Shown here piece after piece: positions 37,981 to 46,462 of a DNA stretch of 64,000 nt (the stretch's first letter is position 1; every line of letters begins with the position of its first letter). The position numbers were made by a program, and so were the translations under genes. The DNA comes from Ignavibacteria bacterium (GTDB lineage Bacteria > Bacteroidota > Ignavibacteria > Ignavibacteriales > Ignavibacteriaceae), in assembly GCA_021286645.1 (NCBI GenBank), contig JAJTBZ010000042.1, positions 1 through 64,000 on the forward strand, read 5' to 3'. The notes under the pieces are model-generated. The model worked only from the letters and a program-made list of their open reading frames with translations. It did not search any database and had not been told where the DNA came from.

Positions 37981-38611
37981 ATGTATAAGCCAATAATGAT
38001 CTATCAATTGTATGTATGAAAATCTCAGGGAGCATTGGTATTCCCGAATTTTTGTTTATGAGATTTAATCGCTATTCATTTTTAGCATTCACTTTCTTCA
38101 TATAAATTGACCAACCGGGTAATTTTAAGGTAATCTCGGTAATGTATTAATTATTAATAAGTTAGAAGATTATCAAATTTGTATAAATATTGTGCATAAA
38201 TAGCTAACATATTATATTATAATGAATTACGTAAAGTGTCTTATAGATGTGTTTTGATGTGCTCCTGTAGTGAATGCTCCGTCTTTTTAGAGCCCGGGTT
38301 ATTGTTTCTTGGCTATTTGCAGATGATTTCGAATTGATAGTTGCTAAGGTTGCAGCATATATCAAACCGGAGAATTCAAGTTATCCACATACAACCAAAC
38401 AACTCACGAAAAATAAACGGAGCATGAGTGATAGTAAGCGAATAAACACCCGGAAAGATTTGAAAAACGGGAGCATATATTGTTTGAGGGATTTGAAAAA
38501 GGTTATGCAAAAATGGAGCGTTAGCTCTTTTCGGGCGGGAGCAGGGAGGTTGGTTCACCTCCCAAAATTCCCACCACTGTAGGATATAGCAAATGTATCT
38601 GTTTCGCTAAG
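37981..38611. other. Gene-poor stretch with no convincing content
   Basis: These 631 bases contain one open frame (38274-38582, 102 codons) with atypical composition and no family resemblance, which I do not accept as a gene. A small perfect hairpin lies at 38544-38550 with 38557-38563 (GGGAGGT). The phrase GATTTGAAAAA occurs twice, 33 bp apart (38457 and 38490). The region may be decayed coding sequence or hold an unrecognised small RNA. Confidence 0.45.
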
Positions 38612-40885
38612 TTAAAATTCCAGGCTTACTCCTATTGAGGGAAGCACGCCTATCGATTTAGCTTCTTCGACTTCCTGATTCCTTGAATTCCATTTATAGC
38701 CGGTCAGATTTCTGTGCCCATAGATATTTTGAATGTCTATGTATGTGATAAGAGTTGTTGAAGTAAAGAACCAATGCTTATCAATACGGATATCAAGGCT
38801 ATGCATTGGGCTAAGGTTTTCAGAATTGTAGTCTGTTTTATCCTGTTTGCCTCCGGGGCCAAAAGGGGTATATGGTCTGCCTGAAGCATACCTGAATTTC
38901 ATGCTACCCTCTAAAGATTCGCTAAATTTATACCCGCCGCTTAGATTTATTATAACCCTTTGATCGTAAGAACCCGGGCGTTCTATTCCATCAAGGGCTG
39001 TAAATTCTGTTTTATTCAGGGTTACGCTAAGTATTCCATAGCATGGTATTTCCGAAAGTTTTTTCTGTACAGATAACTCGATTCCATGTGCCACGCCTTT
39101 ACCGGAGCTAAGCAACGGTTCCAGGCCAAATGAACTGAAATTATCTTCCGCACCGGAAAAACCTGCACCGGTATTAGCCAGAACCAAATAGGGCCGTATG
39201 CTGCTGGTTGGGTAATCGGAGTATTTTTTATAATATGCTTCTACCTTCAATAAAGCATCACTTTGTAAACGGTAGTCAAATCCGGCAATATACTGATCCA
39301 TCTGCACAGGCAGTAAGTTCTGGTTCCCTACAGCAAGCCAGATATATGAGGGTGATTGAAAATATTTGCCTGCGCTAAAATTAAGGTTCAGTAGTGGCAC
39401 AGGGGAGTATGTGGCAGAGAATCGGGGGCTGAATCGATATTTCGCTGAGATACCGTCGAAATAATCCATTCTGAGCCCGGTAATAGTCGAGAAATTGTCA
39501 GACCATCTGTTGGATAGGCTCGCGAATAATCCATGCTTGATATAATGGGTATTGAATTTTGTTGAGTCAAAAGGCAAACGCTCACCAAAACTTGTATAAA
39601 ATGAAGGTAGTTTTACATCAGCATCAAAATTTATATAGCTGAACTGCCCACCGAAAGTTAGCTCACTAATTTTCGAGAGTTTCATGGCAATTTCAACTTT
39701 AGCCTTGTTTTCAACCTCAAGAGATATGTTTTTAAAAATAGGGTTGAGGGAAGTATCTTTTTGTTCTGTATTGTAGTCAGTCAAATTTCGACTGAGTGTT
39801 GCTCTAATATATCCTTGCGAATATAGGTGCTGAAAACTGAGTCCGGCAATATATTGATATTGATCGCTGCCCATGACACGTGAGTTATCAAACCGTTGGG
39901 TGGCAGTCGAGTTAAAATATTTTACTCCGTTGATGGCATGCACAGTAACAAAAGAAAGGGAATTTTGTGTATCAATTGACCAGTCGTATTTTCCGAGAAA
40001 ATCCCAATATTCGGGGACGAATCCGAACCCCGCCGCCTTAAATATAAAATCGAGATAACTGCGGCGTGCCGAGAAAATAAATGACGAGTTATTGGATACG
40101 GGGCCTTCTAAATTTAATCCGAACTGAGAAGCCGAGATTGTAGCTTTTCCACCAAGTTTATCTGTTCTGCCATCGCGCAAATCTATATTGAGTACGGATG
40201 ATAGCCTGTCTCCATATAAAGCCGAAAAACCACCGGTAGAGAAGGATGTTTCTTTTACAAAATCAAGATTGATAAAGCTTAAGGGGCCGCCATTAGCTCC
40301 CTGAGTCCCAAAATGGTTAATATTGGGTATTTCCATTCCATTCAGCACATATAAATTTTCTGAGGGGGCTCCGCCGCGAACAATTAAATCGTTACGCCCC
40401 GCATCTGCCTGAGCAACCCCGGGTAGTACCGATAAGGCGCGAATTACATCTTCAAAACCACCGGCCGAACGACGAATTTCTTCATACCCCAAAGAAGTTG
40501 TACTTGTAAATTGTGTTCCGGATTTATCGAAGTAACCGCCTGAAACAGTAACAGAGTTAAGTTGTACTATTTCTTCAGTCATCTCAATTGTTATTTGGGT
40601 TGGTTTACTGTTATTTACCGGCAAATCTGTTCGAAGCAGCGTTTTATAACCGACAGCGGATATTTTTAGCTGATAGAGTGCGGGAGCCAGATTGGAAATA
40701 CTGAAATTCCCGCTTTCATCAGTCGCTGTACCAATTGTAGTTCCAGGTATCTGTATTGTTGCAAGAGGTATTCCCTGACCGGTGAAATGGTCAATTACTT
40801 TACCATTAACAGTTCCACGATTCGATTGAGCAGCTATATACTGCGAAAATACTATAATAAGTAGTAGATAAATATATTTTTTCAT
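38612..40885 (-). CDS. TonB-dependent receptor with carboxypeptidase-like regulatory N-domain
   Basis: The roughly 757-residue protein has a signal peptide (YIYLLLIIVFSQYIAAQ), a carboxypeptidase-D regulatory-like domain (about 22-110: GTVNGKVIDHFTGQGIPLATI, GYKTLLR), a plug (DVIRALSVLPGVAQADAG, LYVLNGMEIPNINHFG) and a beta-barrel ending in GVSLEF. It is an outer-membrane receptor importing an unknown nutrient with TonB. I use ATG 40885, which has GGAGG 11 bases upstream; the upstream ATG at 40903 is directly followed by that ribosome-binding site. No SusD partner or ligand-specific neighbour is present. The barrel is at the short end for the family. Confidence 0.93.
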   Translation of the reverse strand: MKKYIYLLLIIVFSQYIAAQSNRGTVNGKVIDHFTGQGIPLATIQIPGTTIGTATDESGNFSISNLAPALYQLKISAVGYKTLLRTDLPVNNSKPTQITIEMTEEIVQLNSVTVSGGYFDKSGTQFTSTTSLGYEEIRRSAGGFEDVIRALSVLPGVAQADAGRNDLIVRGGAPSENLYVLNGMEIPNINHFGTQGANGGPLSFINLDFVKETSFSTGGFSALYGDRLSSVLNIDLRDGRTDKLGGKATISASQFGLNLEGPVSNNSSFIFSARRSYLDFIFKAAGFGFVPEYWDFLGKYDWSIDTQNSLSFVTVHAINGVKYFNSTATQRFDNSRVMGSDQYQYIAGLSFQHLYSQGYIRATLSRNLTDYNTEQKDTSLNPIFKNISLEVENKAKVEIAMKLSKISELTFGGQFSYINFDADVKLPSFYTSFGERLPFDSTKFNTHYIKHGLFASLSNRWSDNFSTITGLRMDYFDGISAKYRFSPRFSATYSPVPLLNLNFSAGKYFQSPSYIWLAVGNQNLLPVQMDQYIAGFDYRLQSDALLKVEAYYKKYSDYPTSSIRPYLVLANTGAGFSGAEDNFSSFGLEPLLSSGKGVAHGIELSVQKKLSEIPCYGILSVTLNKTEFTALDGIERPGSYDQRVIINLSGGYKFSESLEGSMKFRYASGRPYTPFGPGGKQDKTDYNSENLSPMHSLDIRIDKHWFFTSTTLITYIDIQNIYGHRNLTGYKWNSRNQEVEEAKSIGVLPSIGVSLEF

Positions 40886-41080
40886 TTTTCTTATAACCTC
40901 CATTCATGCCATTTCAACTTTTTGTCAGAAAGAAAAGTTCAATTATTCTGGGAATTTTGTTACCTTTTAAGATAAATAATTGAAAATTGGAATACTATAT
41001 TTTTTCCCGGTATTTTGTTATGCTGGCAGTTATTGAGCCGGGAAAGTAAATTTTCTATCTAAACCAGAATTGATAAAACC

Positions 41081-42907
41081 ATGCCACAAGCAAAAGATAA
41101 AAAAAAGTCGAAAGCAGTTGTTGATCTTACATTTGTAGGGGATGCATCGTTTATTTTGAATGAAGATTTTACTGTCGAGGCCGTTTTACGTGTTGATGAA
41201 TCCTATTTGCAGGAAGCAACCGGAATGCACCCGGGTGTGAATTTCTTTTCCTGTTGGCGGTTAAAGGCCGAACCGGAAGAAGTGTGTGCAGCCTGTGAAA
41301 AAAATGGTAAATGGGAAAATTTCTTCAATTTTAATAATAAGTTCATTCTTGTTGAACTTCATAGAAATACTGCCGGTAAACTTACCATGTATCAGGGCTA
41401 CCTTAAAGTGGCACGTGTACAACCAGTGAGCATGGCTCAACAAAACCAGTTCCCAATGGTACCATATCAGGTGCCCGGAGTTCTTTATCAATCGAAATCA
41501 CTTCAGAAAGACCTACCCATTCATTATCAGGGAAGTATATTCGCTCTTACCGGGTATACCGAAGCGGACCTTAATGAGTTACCTGGTAAATATCTCTCTA
41601 TTGTTTACAGTGAGGATGTATCAATTATTATGAAAATGATAACTGATATTAATCTTGAATATGGAAAAAAATCGGAAGAAGTTATCTACCGCCTGGTTAA
41701 ACGGGATGGAACAATTATCTGGGTAAAAGAAAATGTATTGGTTACCAAAGATCCATCAACAAAAAAAGCACTGTACCAGGGACTGATAACTGATATAACC
41801 AAACTTCGAGAATATGAGAACAAACTTCTGGAATCAGAAGCTAAGCTGGTTGAAAATAATCAGAGTAAAGATAGATTTATTAATATACTCTCGCATGATT
41901 TACGAGCGCCGTTTACCAGTATTCTGGGATTTTCGGAGATATTGCTCAACGAGACAAACCTCTCGATACAAGAAAAAAACGAATATCTTACCTATATATA
42001 TGAAGCTTCACAAAACCAATTGCAGTTTATTGGGTATTTGCTCGATTGGTCGCGTTTACGTACAGGTGGTTTAAAAATTGAACCTCAACGGCTTCGTGTT
42101 CAGGCTGTGGTCTATAATGTCGTTTCCATACTTACCGGTAACGCGATTCGGAAAAATATTAATATTCAAGTGGATATCGGTGATAACCTGTATGTTCAGG
42201 CAGATGAACGCCTGCTGACTCAGGTAGTTTTAAATCTGCTTTCCAATGCAATTAAGTTTTCAAATGAAAATCAGTTCATTGAAATAAGTGCGGGGATATT
42301 CAACGATACTCATGTTGAAATTATTGTCAAAGACCACGGGGTTGGAATTCCATGGGATGACCAATCAAAGATATTCTCAATTGATAAGAACTATTCGAAA
42401 GAAGGTACGAAGGGCGAAAAAGGCAGCGGGTTTGGGCTCGCGCTCGTGAAAGAAATAATTGCTAAACATAGCGGTGAAATTTGGTTTTATTCGGAACCGG
42501 AAAAGGGCACGGAATTCCATTTTACACTACCGTTACCTTCCAATTCACTTTTGGTAGTTACCGATAATGATGATGACAGGCAGCAAATTATCGAGTTAAT
42601 CCGCAGAAATTTCCCTGAGTTTTCAATTTCAGCAGCTGAAAACGGCTATGAAGCAATCAGTACACTTGCACAGCAAGTACCAAATGTAATTATTACTGCT
42701 CATTCTATGCCGCTTATGACTGGTTTGCAACTAATTGAGGCAATAAAAAGAGGTGATGCAGATATGAAATTACCTTCTCTAATTATCGGGAATAACATAT
42801 CACAAGAAACAGAAATGCACTATTTTCGGTTAGGTGTGCGGGCAATATTTCAAAAACCATTTGATGCAGAAGAGTTCGTAAACGCTCTGCGAATGATCTT
42901 ACTCTAA
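41081..42907 (+). CDS. PAS-containing hybrid histidine kinase with a non-phosphorylatable receiver
   Basis: This 608-residue soluble kinase has an N-terminal PAS-like segment (1-115) with Cys58, Cys69 and Cys72 close together. A second PAS domain (about 130-245), a phosphotransfer HisKA helix (His272 in NILSHDLRAPFTS), and an HATPase_c domain (NLLSNAIKFSNEN, KDHGVGIP, GSGFGLALVKEIIAKHSG) follow. Last comes a receiver (about 495-608). In the receiver the phospho-acceptor is Ala540 (IITAHSMPLM) instead of Asp, although Lys592 (QKPFD) and the N-terminal acids (TDNDDD) persist. The receiver is therefore probably regulatory only. The UpxY gene follows 13 bp later. Confidence 0.9.
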   Translation: MPQAKDKKKSKAVVDLTFVGDASFILNEDFTVEAVLRVDESYLQEATGMHPGVNFFSCWRLKAEPEEVCAACEKNGKWENFFNFNNKFILVELHRNTAGKLTMYQGYLKVARVQPVSMAQQNQFPMVPYQVPGVLYQSKSLQKDLPIHYQGSIFALTGYTEADLNELPGKYLSIVYSEDVSIIMKMITDINLEYGKKSEEVIYRLVKRDGTIIWVKENVLVTKDPSTKKALYQGLITDITKLREYENKLLESEAKLVENNQSKDRFINILSHDLRAPFTSILGFSEILLNETNLSIQEKNEYLTYIYEASQNQLQFIGYLLDWSRLRTGGLKIEPQRLRVQAVVYNVVSILTGNAIRKNINIQVDIGDNLYVQADERLLTQVVLNLLSNAIKFSNENQFIEISAGIFNDTHVEIIVKDHGVGIPWDDQSKIFSIDKNYSKEGTKGEKGSGFGLALVKEIIAKHSGEIWFYSEPEKGTEFHFTLPLPSNSLLVVTDNDDDRQQIIELIRRNFPEFSISAAENGYEAISTLAQQVPNVIITAHSMPLMTGLQLIEAIKRGDADMKLPSLIIGNNISQETEMHYFRLGVRAIFQKPFDAEEFVNALRMILL

Positions 42908-42920
42908 TCGGAGCCGTCTA

Positions 42921-43445
42921 TTGAGTTCATGTGATTTGCGAAGCTGGTTTGTTTTGTGTACCAGACCACGCGCGGAGTTTAAAGCGGAAGAACATTTAAA
43001 TCGTCTGGAGATTGAATGTTACCTTCCAATCATCTCATCATTAAGGCAGTGGAGTGACAGGAAAAAAAAGATAACTGAACCTCTATTACGTGGGTATATA
43101 TTTGTTTATGCGAATGAAAAGGAACGTATTACTGCGCTTGAACTACCATCAATTCATAAATGTCTTAGTGATAGAGGAAAACCAGCAGTTCTTTCCCCTC
43201 AGAGTATTCAGAATCTGAAAAAATTTATTCATGAAGAAAAATTATATTCCGTGCAAACCGGCATAGTTCCGGGTTGTAAAATTAGAATTCTATCCGGCCC
43301 ATTTGCCGGGGTTGTTGGTATTATTACCGATGAAGTTAAAGGTAAAGCGCTTACAGTAAGCGTTGAATTACTTAACCGTACAATCATTACATTGATAACA
43401 GATGAAGATATTGTTGAAGTTATTAATGAAATCGACATTCAATAG
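42921..43445 (+). CDS. UpxY-type (NusG/RfaH-like) transcription antiterminator
   Basis: This 174-residue protein has a NusG N-terminal domain (WFVLCTRPRAEFKAEEHLNR, about 9-28, with CYLPIISSLRQWSDRKKKITEPLLRGYIFVY) and a KOW-like C-terminal domain (GCKIRILSGPFAGVVGIITDEVKGK, about 115-140). UpxY proteins modify RNA polymerase to read through long polysaccharide operons. Here no capsule operon follows, so it is an orphan or acts at a distance. The start is TTG 42921, supported by GGAG seven bases upstream; no ATG exists in frame nearby. It is 13 bp after the hybrid kinase and probably cotranscribed with it. Confidence 0.85.
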   Translation: MSSCDLRSWFVLCTRPRAEFKAEEHLNRLEIECYLPIISSLRQWSDRKKKITEPLLRGYIFVYANEKERITALELPSIHKCLSDRGKPAVLSPQSIQNLKKFIHEEKLYSVQTGIVPGCKIRILSGPFAGVVGIITDEVKGKALTVSVELLNRTIITLITDEDIVEVINEIDIQ

Positions 43446-43480
43446 TTTGTTTTATTGTTTATTTAATTAACGAGGGCATC

Positions 43481-44257
43481 GTGAAAACAAAAATATCTAT
43501 AATTATTCTCGCTCTGCTATTTTGTGGAGCTGCTTTTGGACAATCTGTAAGTGATTTGCTGAGTCAGTCAGATGTGGCAACACTGAAGGAATTCAACAAT
43601 CAAAAAGCGTTGGAAAAGCTTACTGCTGCCGACAAAGCGAGTCCGAATAACTGGGAAGTGCAGTGGCGAATTAGTCGTGCGTATGCAAATATTGCCAATC
43701 ACATGCCTTCAGCTACTGATGTGCAAAAACAAGCTCAATTAGCAAAATATCAGGAAGCGCTTGATTTCGCGAATAAAACAGTTAAGCTTGCACCGGATAA
43801 ATCGATTGGGTATCTCAGGCGGGCAGTTGCTACCGGTCGTATCGCGTTATTTAAAGGTGCATTCTCGGTAATTGGTCTGGTGAATGATGTACGCAATGAT
43901 TTGGAAAAATCGATTAAACTAAATAACGCGGGCAATGAAAACCTTGCTTTAGCATATTATATGCTGGGACGTACCCACGCAAAAGTTTGCGAGAAACCAA
44001 AACTTGTACGCTTACCGCTTGGGTTAGGTTGGGGAAATATGGAAACGGCATTTACCATGTTTCAAAAAGCCATAGAACTTCGCCCGAATTTTCGCATGTT
44101 TCATCTTGACTATGCAAAAGCACTCATTGAAGATGATGAGTATGCTAAAGCTAAAGAACAACTCGCTAAAATACCTTCAATTCCGGTTGCACACGAGGAT
44201 GATGAAGCCGTTTTAGCTGAATCGAAGACACTTTATGAGCGAATTAAAAATAAGTAA
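43481..44257 (+). CDS. Exported TPR-like protein (RMD1-related)
   Basis: This 258-residue protein has a signal peptide (IIILALLFCGAAFGQ, cleaved near residue 21) and helical repeats of TPR type (KLTAADKASPNNWEVQWRISRAYANIANHM, NLALAYYMLGRTHAKVC, AFTMFQKAIELRPNFRMFHLDYAKALIEDDEYAKAKEQL). It resembles the regulator-of-microtubule-dynamics type TPR family. It probably works in the periplasm as a scaffold; the partner is unknown. The start is GTG 43481 with GAGG six bases upstream. It overlaps the sirtuin start by 23 bp. Confidence 0.8.
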   Translation: MKTKISIIILALLFCGAAFGQSVSDLLSQSDVATLKEFNNQKALEKLTAADKASPNNWEVQWRISRAYANIANHMPSATDVQKQAQLAKYQEALDFANKTVKLAPDKSIGYLRRAVATGRIALFKGAFSVIGLVNDVRNDLEKSIKLNNAGNENLALAYYMLGRTHAKVCEKPKLVRLPLGLGWGNMETAFTMFQKAIELRPNFRMFHLDYAKALIEDDEYAKAKEQLAKIPSIPVAHEDDEAVLAESKTLYERIKNK

Positions 44258-44978
44258 TCGCCTCTCGGAGAAACTTCTGGAGGCCCGGAGAATTGTTTTT
44301 TTCACCGGAGCTGGCATTTCCGCGGAAAGCGGAATTGCCACGTTCCGTGGTGATGGGGGAATATGGAATAAATTTAAACCCGAAGAACTTGCCAACTTCT
44401 CTGCATTCATGAAAAATCCTGATTTGGTATGGGAATGGTACCAATATCGCCGGCAAATAGTATATGATACTCAGCCAAATGCCGCCCACTACGCGATAAC
44501 TGAATTTGAAAAATTCTATACCGTAACAGTCGTCACTCAGAATGTTGATAATTTACATACCCGCGCGGGTAATACAACAGTTCATGAGTTGCATGGTAAT
44601 ATTGAAAAAAATTACTGTATTAGCTGTAAAAAACGTTTTGATTATCAACAGTTTGAAAGTGGAGGCGGCTCACCTAAATGCACTTGCGGTGGATTAATTC
44701 GGCCGGATATTGTATGGTTTGGCGAATATCTTCCACAGGAAGCGTTTACAGCCGCTGAAGAAGCGGCAAAAAATTGTGATATACTCTTTTCTATCGGTAC
44801 TTCGGGAGTCGTATATCCGGCTGCCGGAATCCCTATGTTAGCTCATAGAATGAAGAGATATACCGTAGAAATTAATGTTAACTCTACTGAAATGAGTTAT
44901 ATTTTTGATGAAAACTATACGGGAAAAGCAGGGCAAATATTACCTGATATTCTGGAATTTGTAAAGAAAAATAAATGA
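44235..44978 (+). CDS. cobB: NAD-dependent protein deacylase (sirtuin, CobB type)
   Basis: This 247-residue Sir2 family enzyme removes acyl groups from lysines using NAD. Motifs: FFTGAGISAESGIATFRG (22-39), Tyr69 and Arg72 (YxxR, as in SIRT5/CobB, which favours succinyl/malonyl lysine), QNVDNLH, catalytic His120 (HELHGN), and Cys128, Cys131, Cys149 and Cys151 as the zinc ligands. C-terminal TSGVVYPAAGIP is also typical. The ATG at 44235 overlaps the TPR gene by 23 bp. Acyl preference is inferred from the YxxR pair. Confidence 0.95.
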   Translation: MSELKISNRLSEKLLEARRIVFFTGAGISAESGIATFRGDGGIWNKFKPEELANFSAFMKNPDLVWEWYQYRRQIVYDTQPNAAHYAITEFEKFYTVTVVTQNVDNLHTRAGNTTVHELHGNIEKNYCISCKKRFDYQQFESGGGSPKCTCGGLIRPDIVWFGEYLPQEAFTAAEEAAKNCDILFSIGTSGVVYPAAGIPMLAHRMKRYTVEINVNSTEMSYIFDENYTGKAGQILPDILEFVKKNK

Positions 44979-44994
44979 AATACATAGGTCGCTC

Positions 44995-46347
44995 ATGAAA
45001 TCTCAAAAATCAGTTTTCATCTGTTCAAGCTGCGCACACGAATCCCTAAAGTGGCTTGGTAAATGCCCGCAATGCGGCTCATGGAACTCATTTGTTGAGG
45101 AAAAGGTAGAACCCAAAGCGCCAAAAGGTACAGTTCAATATAAAGGCGCCAGGCCAACGAAACTAAAAGATATTACCTATTCGAATACACATCGGCTCCT
45201 GACCGGCACCGGTGAATTAGATAGAGTTTTAGGCGGTGGTTTTATGCCGGGTTCTATTATCTTACTCGGTGGTGATCCGGGAATTGGTAAATCCACACTT
45301 ATCCTTCAGGCTGCTTCAAAGCTCCTGTTACCGGTACTATATGTATCAGGTGAAGAATCGGCTCAACAAATTAAATTGCGCGCGGATCGACTGGGAGTTG
45401 ATTCCGAACACCTGTTGCTACTTGCAGAAACTGAATTAAATGCCATCCTTCAGGCTATCGACGAGTATAAACCATCTTTAGTGGTAATTGATTCGATTCA
45501 AACCACGTTTGATAGTAATCTGGATAATTCACCCGGGGCAATAACGCAGTTACGCGAATGCACCTCCCGACTGATGGATGCAACAAAAAAGAACGGTTTT
45601 ACCACATTATTGATTGGCCATATTACAAAGGAAGGAACTATTGCAGGTCCGAAAATCCTCGAACATATAGTTGATACAGTAATAATGTTTGAGGGTGATA
45701 GTTCTAATTCGTACCGGATACTTCGGGCGCAAAAAAACAGGTTTGGCAGTACAAATGAAATTGGTGTATTCGAAATGCTGGATACCGGACTCAGGGAAGT
45801 ACAAAACCCGAGTGAGCTATTCATAGGGGAAAGAACTGCAAATGTTTCAGGATCGGTAATTACCTGCACTATGGAAGGTACCCGCCCTATACTACTCGAA
45901 ATTCAGGGTTTGGTAACCCCATCTCATTTTGGTTCTCCGCAAAGGGTTTCCAACGGTTTTGACTATCGAAGGCTCTCAATATTATTAGCCGTATTGGAAA
46001 AACGTAATGGTCTTCGGTTATCCAACGCAAACGTCTTTCTGAATATTACCGGCGGCGTTCGTGTAGATGAACCGGCTATTGACCTGCCTGTATGTTGTGC
46101 CATAGCATCGAATCTTTTGGAAAAAAGAATTGATCCATCGGTGATTGTAATTGGCGAAACAGGATTGGGCGGTGAAATCAGAAGCATTTCAAATATCGAT
46201 AAACGCCTGCAGGAAGCTGAAAGAATTGGGTTTACTAAAGTGGTTATACCTTCCAGAAATGTTCGATCGATTACCTACAAAGGCAAGCTGAAAATTCTGG
46301 GTGTGGATAATTTACAGGATGCTTTAAAGCACGTTCTTATCCAATAA
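44995..46347 (+). CDS. radA: DNA repair protein RadA/Sms
   Basis: This 450-residue RadA-type recombination helper has a CxxC-x18-CxxC zinc finger (CSSCAHESLKWLGKCPQCG, 10-28), Walker A GGDPGIGKSTL (near 92-102), the RadA KNRFG motif (AQKNRFGSTNEIGVFEM) and a C-terminal Lon-protease-like domain (ALSNANVFLNITGGVRV-type segment near 340-357). It promotes branch migration of recombination intermediates. The length is that of the family. It is on the same strand as cobB, 16 bp after it. Confidence 0.97.
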   Translation: MKSQKSVFICSSCAHESLKWLGKCPQCGSWNSFVEEKVEPKAPKGTVQYKGARPTKLKDITYSNTHRLLTGTGELDRVLGGGFMPGSIILLGGDPGIGKSTLILQAASKLLLPVLYVSGEESAQQIKLRADRLGVDSEHLLLLAETELNAILQAIDEYKPSLVVIDSIQTTFDSNLDNSPGAITQLRECTSRLMDATKKNGFTTLLIGHITKEGTIAGPKILEHIVDTVIMFEGDSSNSYRILRAQKNRFGSTNEIGVFEMLDTGLREVQNPSELFIGERTANVSGSVITCTMEGTRPILLEIQGLVTPSHFGSPQRVSNGFDYRRLSILLAVLEKRNGLRLSNANVFLNITGGVRVDEPAIDLPVCCAIASNLLEKRIDPSVIVIGETGLGGEIRSISNIDKRLQEAERIGFTKVVIPSRNVRSITYKGKLKILGVDNLQDALKHVLIQ

Positions 46348-46462
46348 CCATTTCTATGCCCGATTATGTGATCTGAATTAGAAATTGTATCTGCTTTATT
46401 CATATTTTTACACTCTGGAATTAATTCGCTGAGAGTCAACTTAATCAGGAGCCGGGTTCATT

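Noticed and set aside
38274-38582. Open reading frame of 102 codons in the gap before the TonB receptor
   Set aside because: Composition is basic and irregular, with no family resemblance and no ribosome-binding site. It may be chance or a decayed gene.
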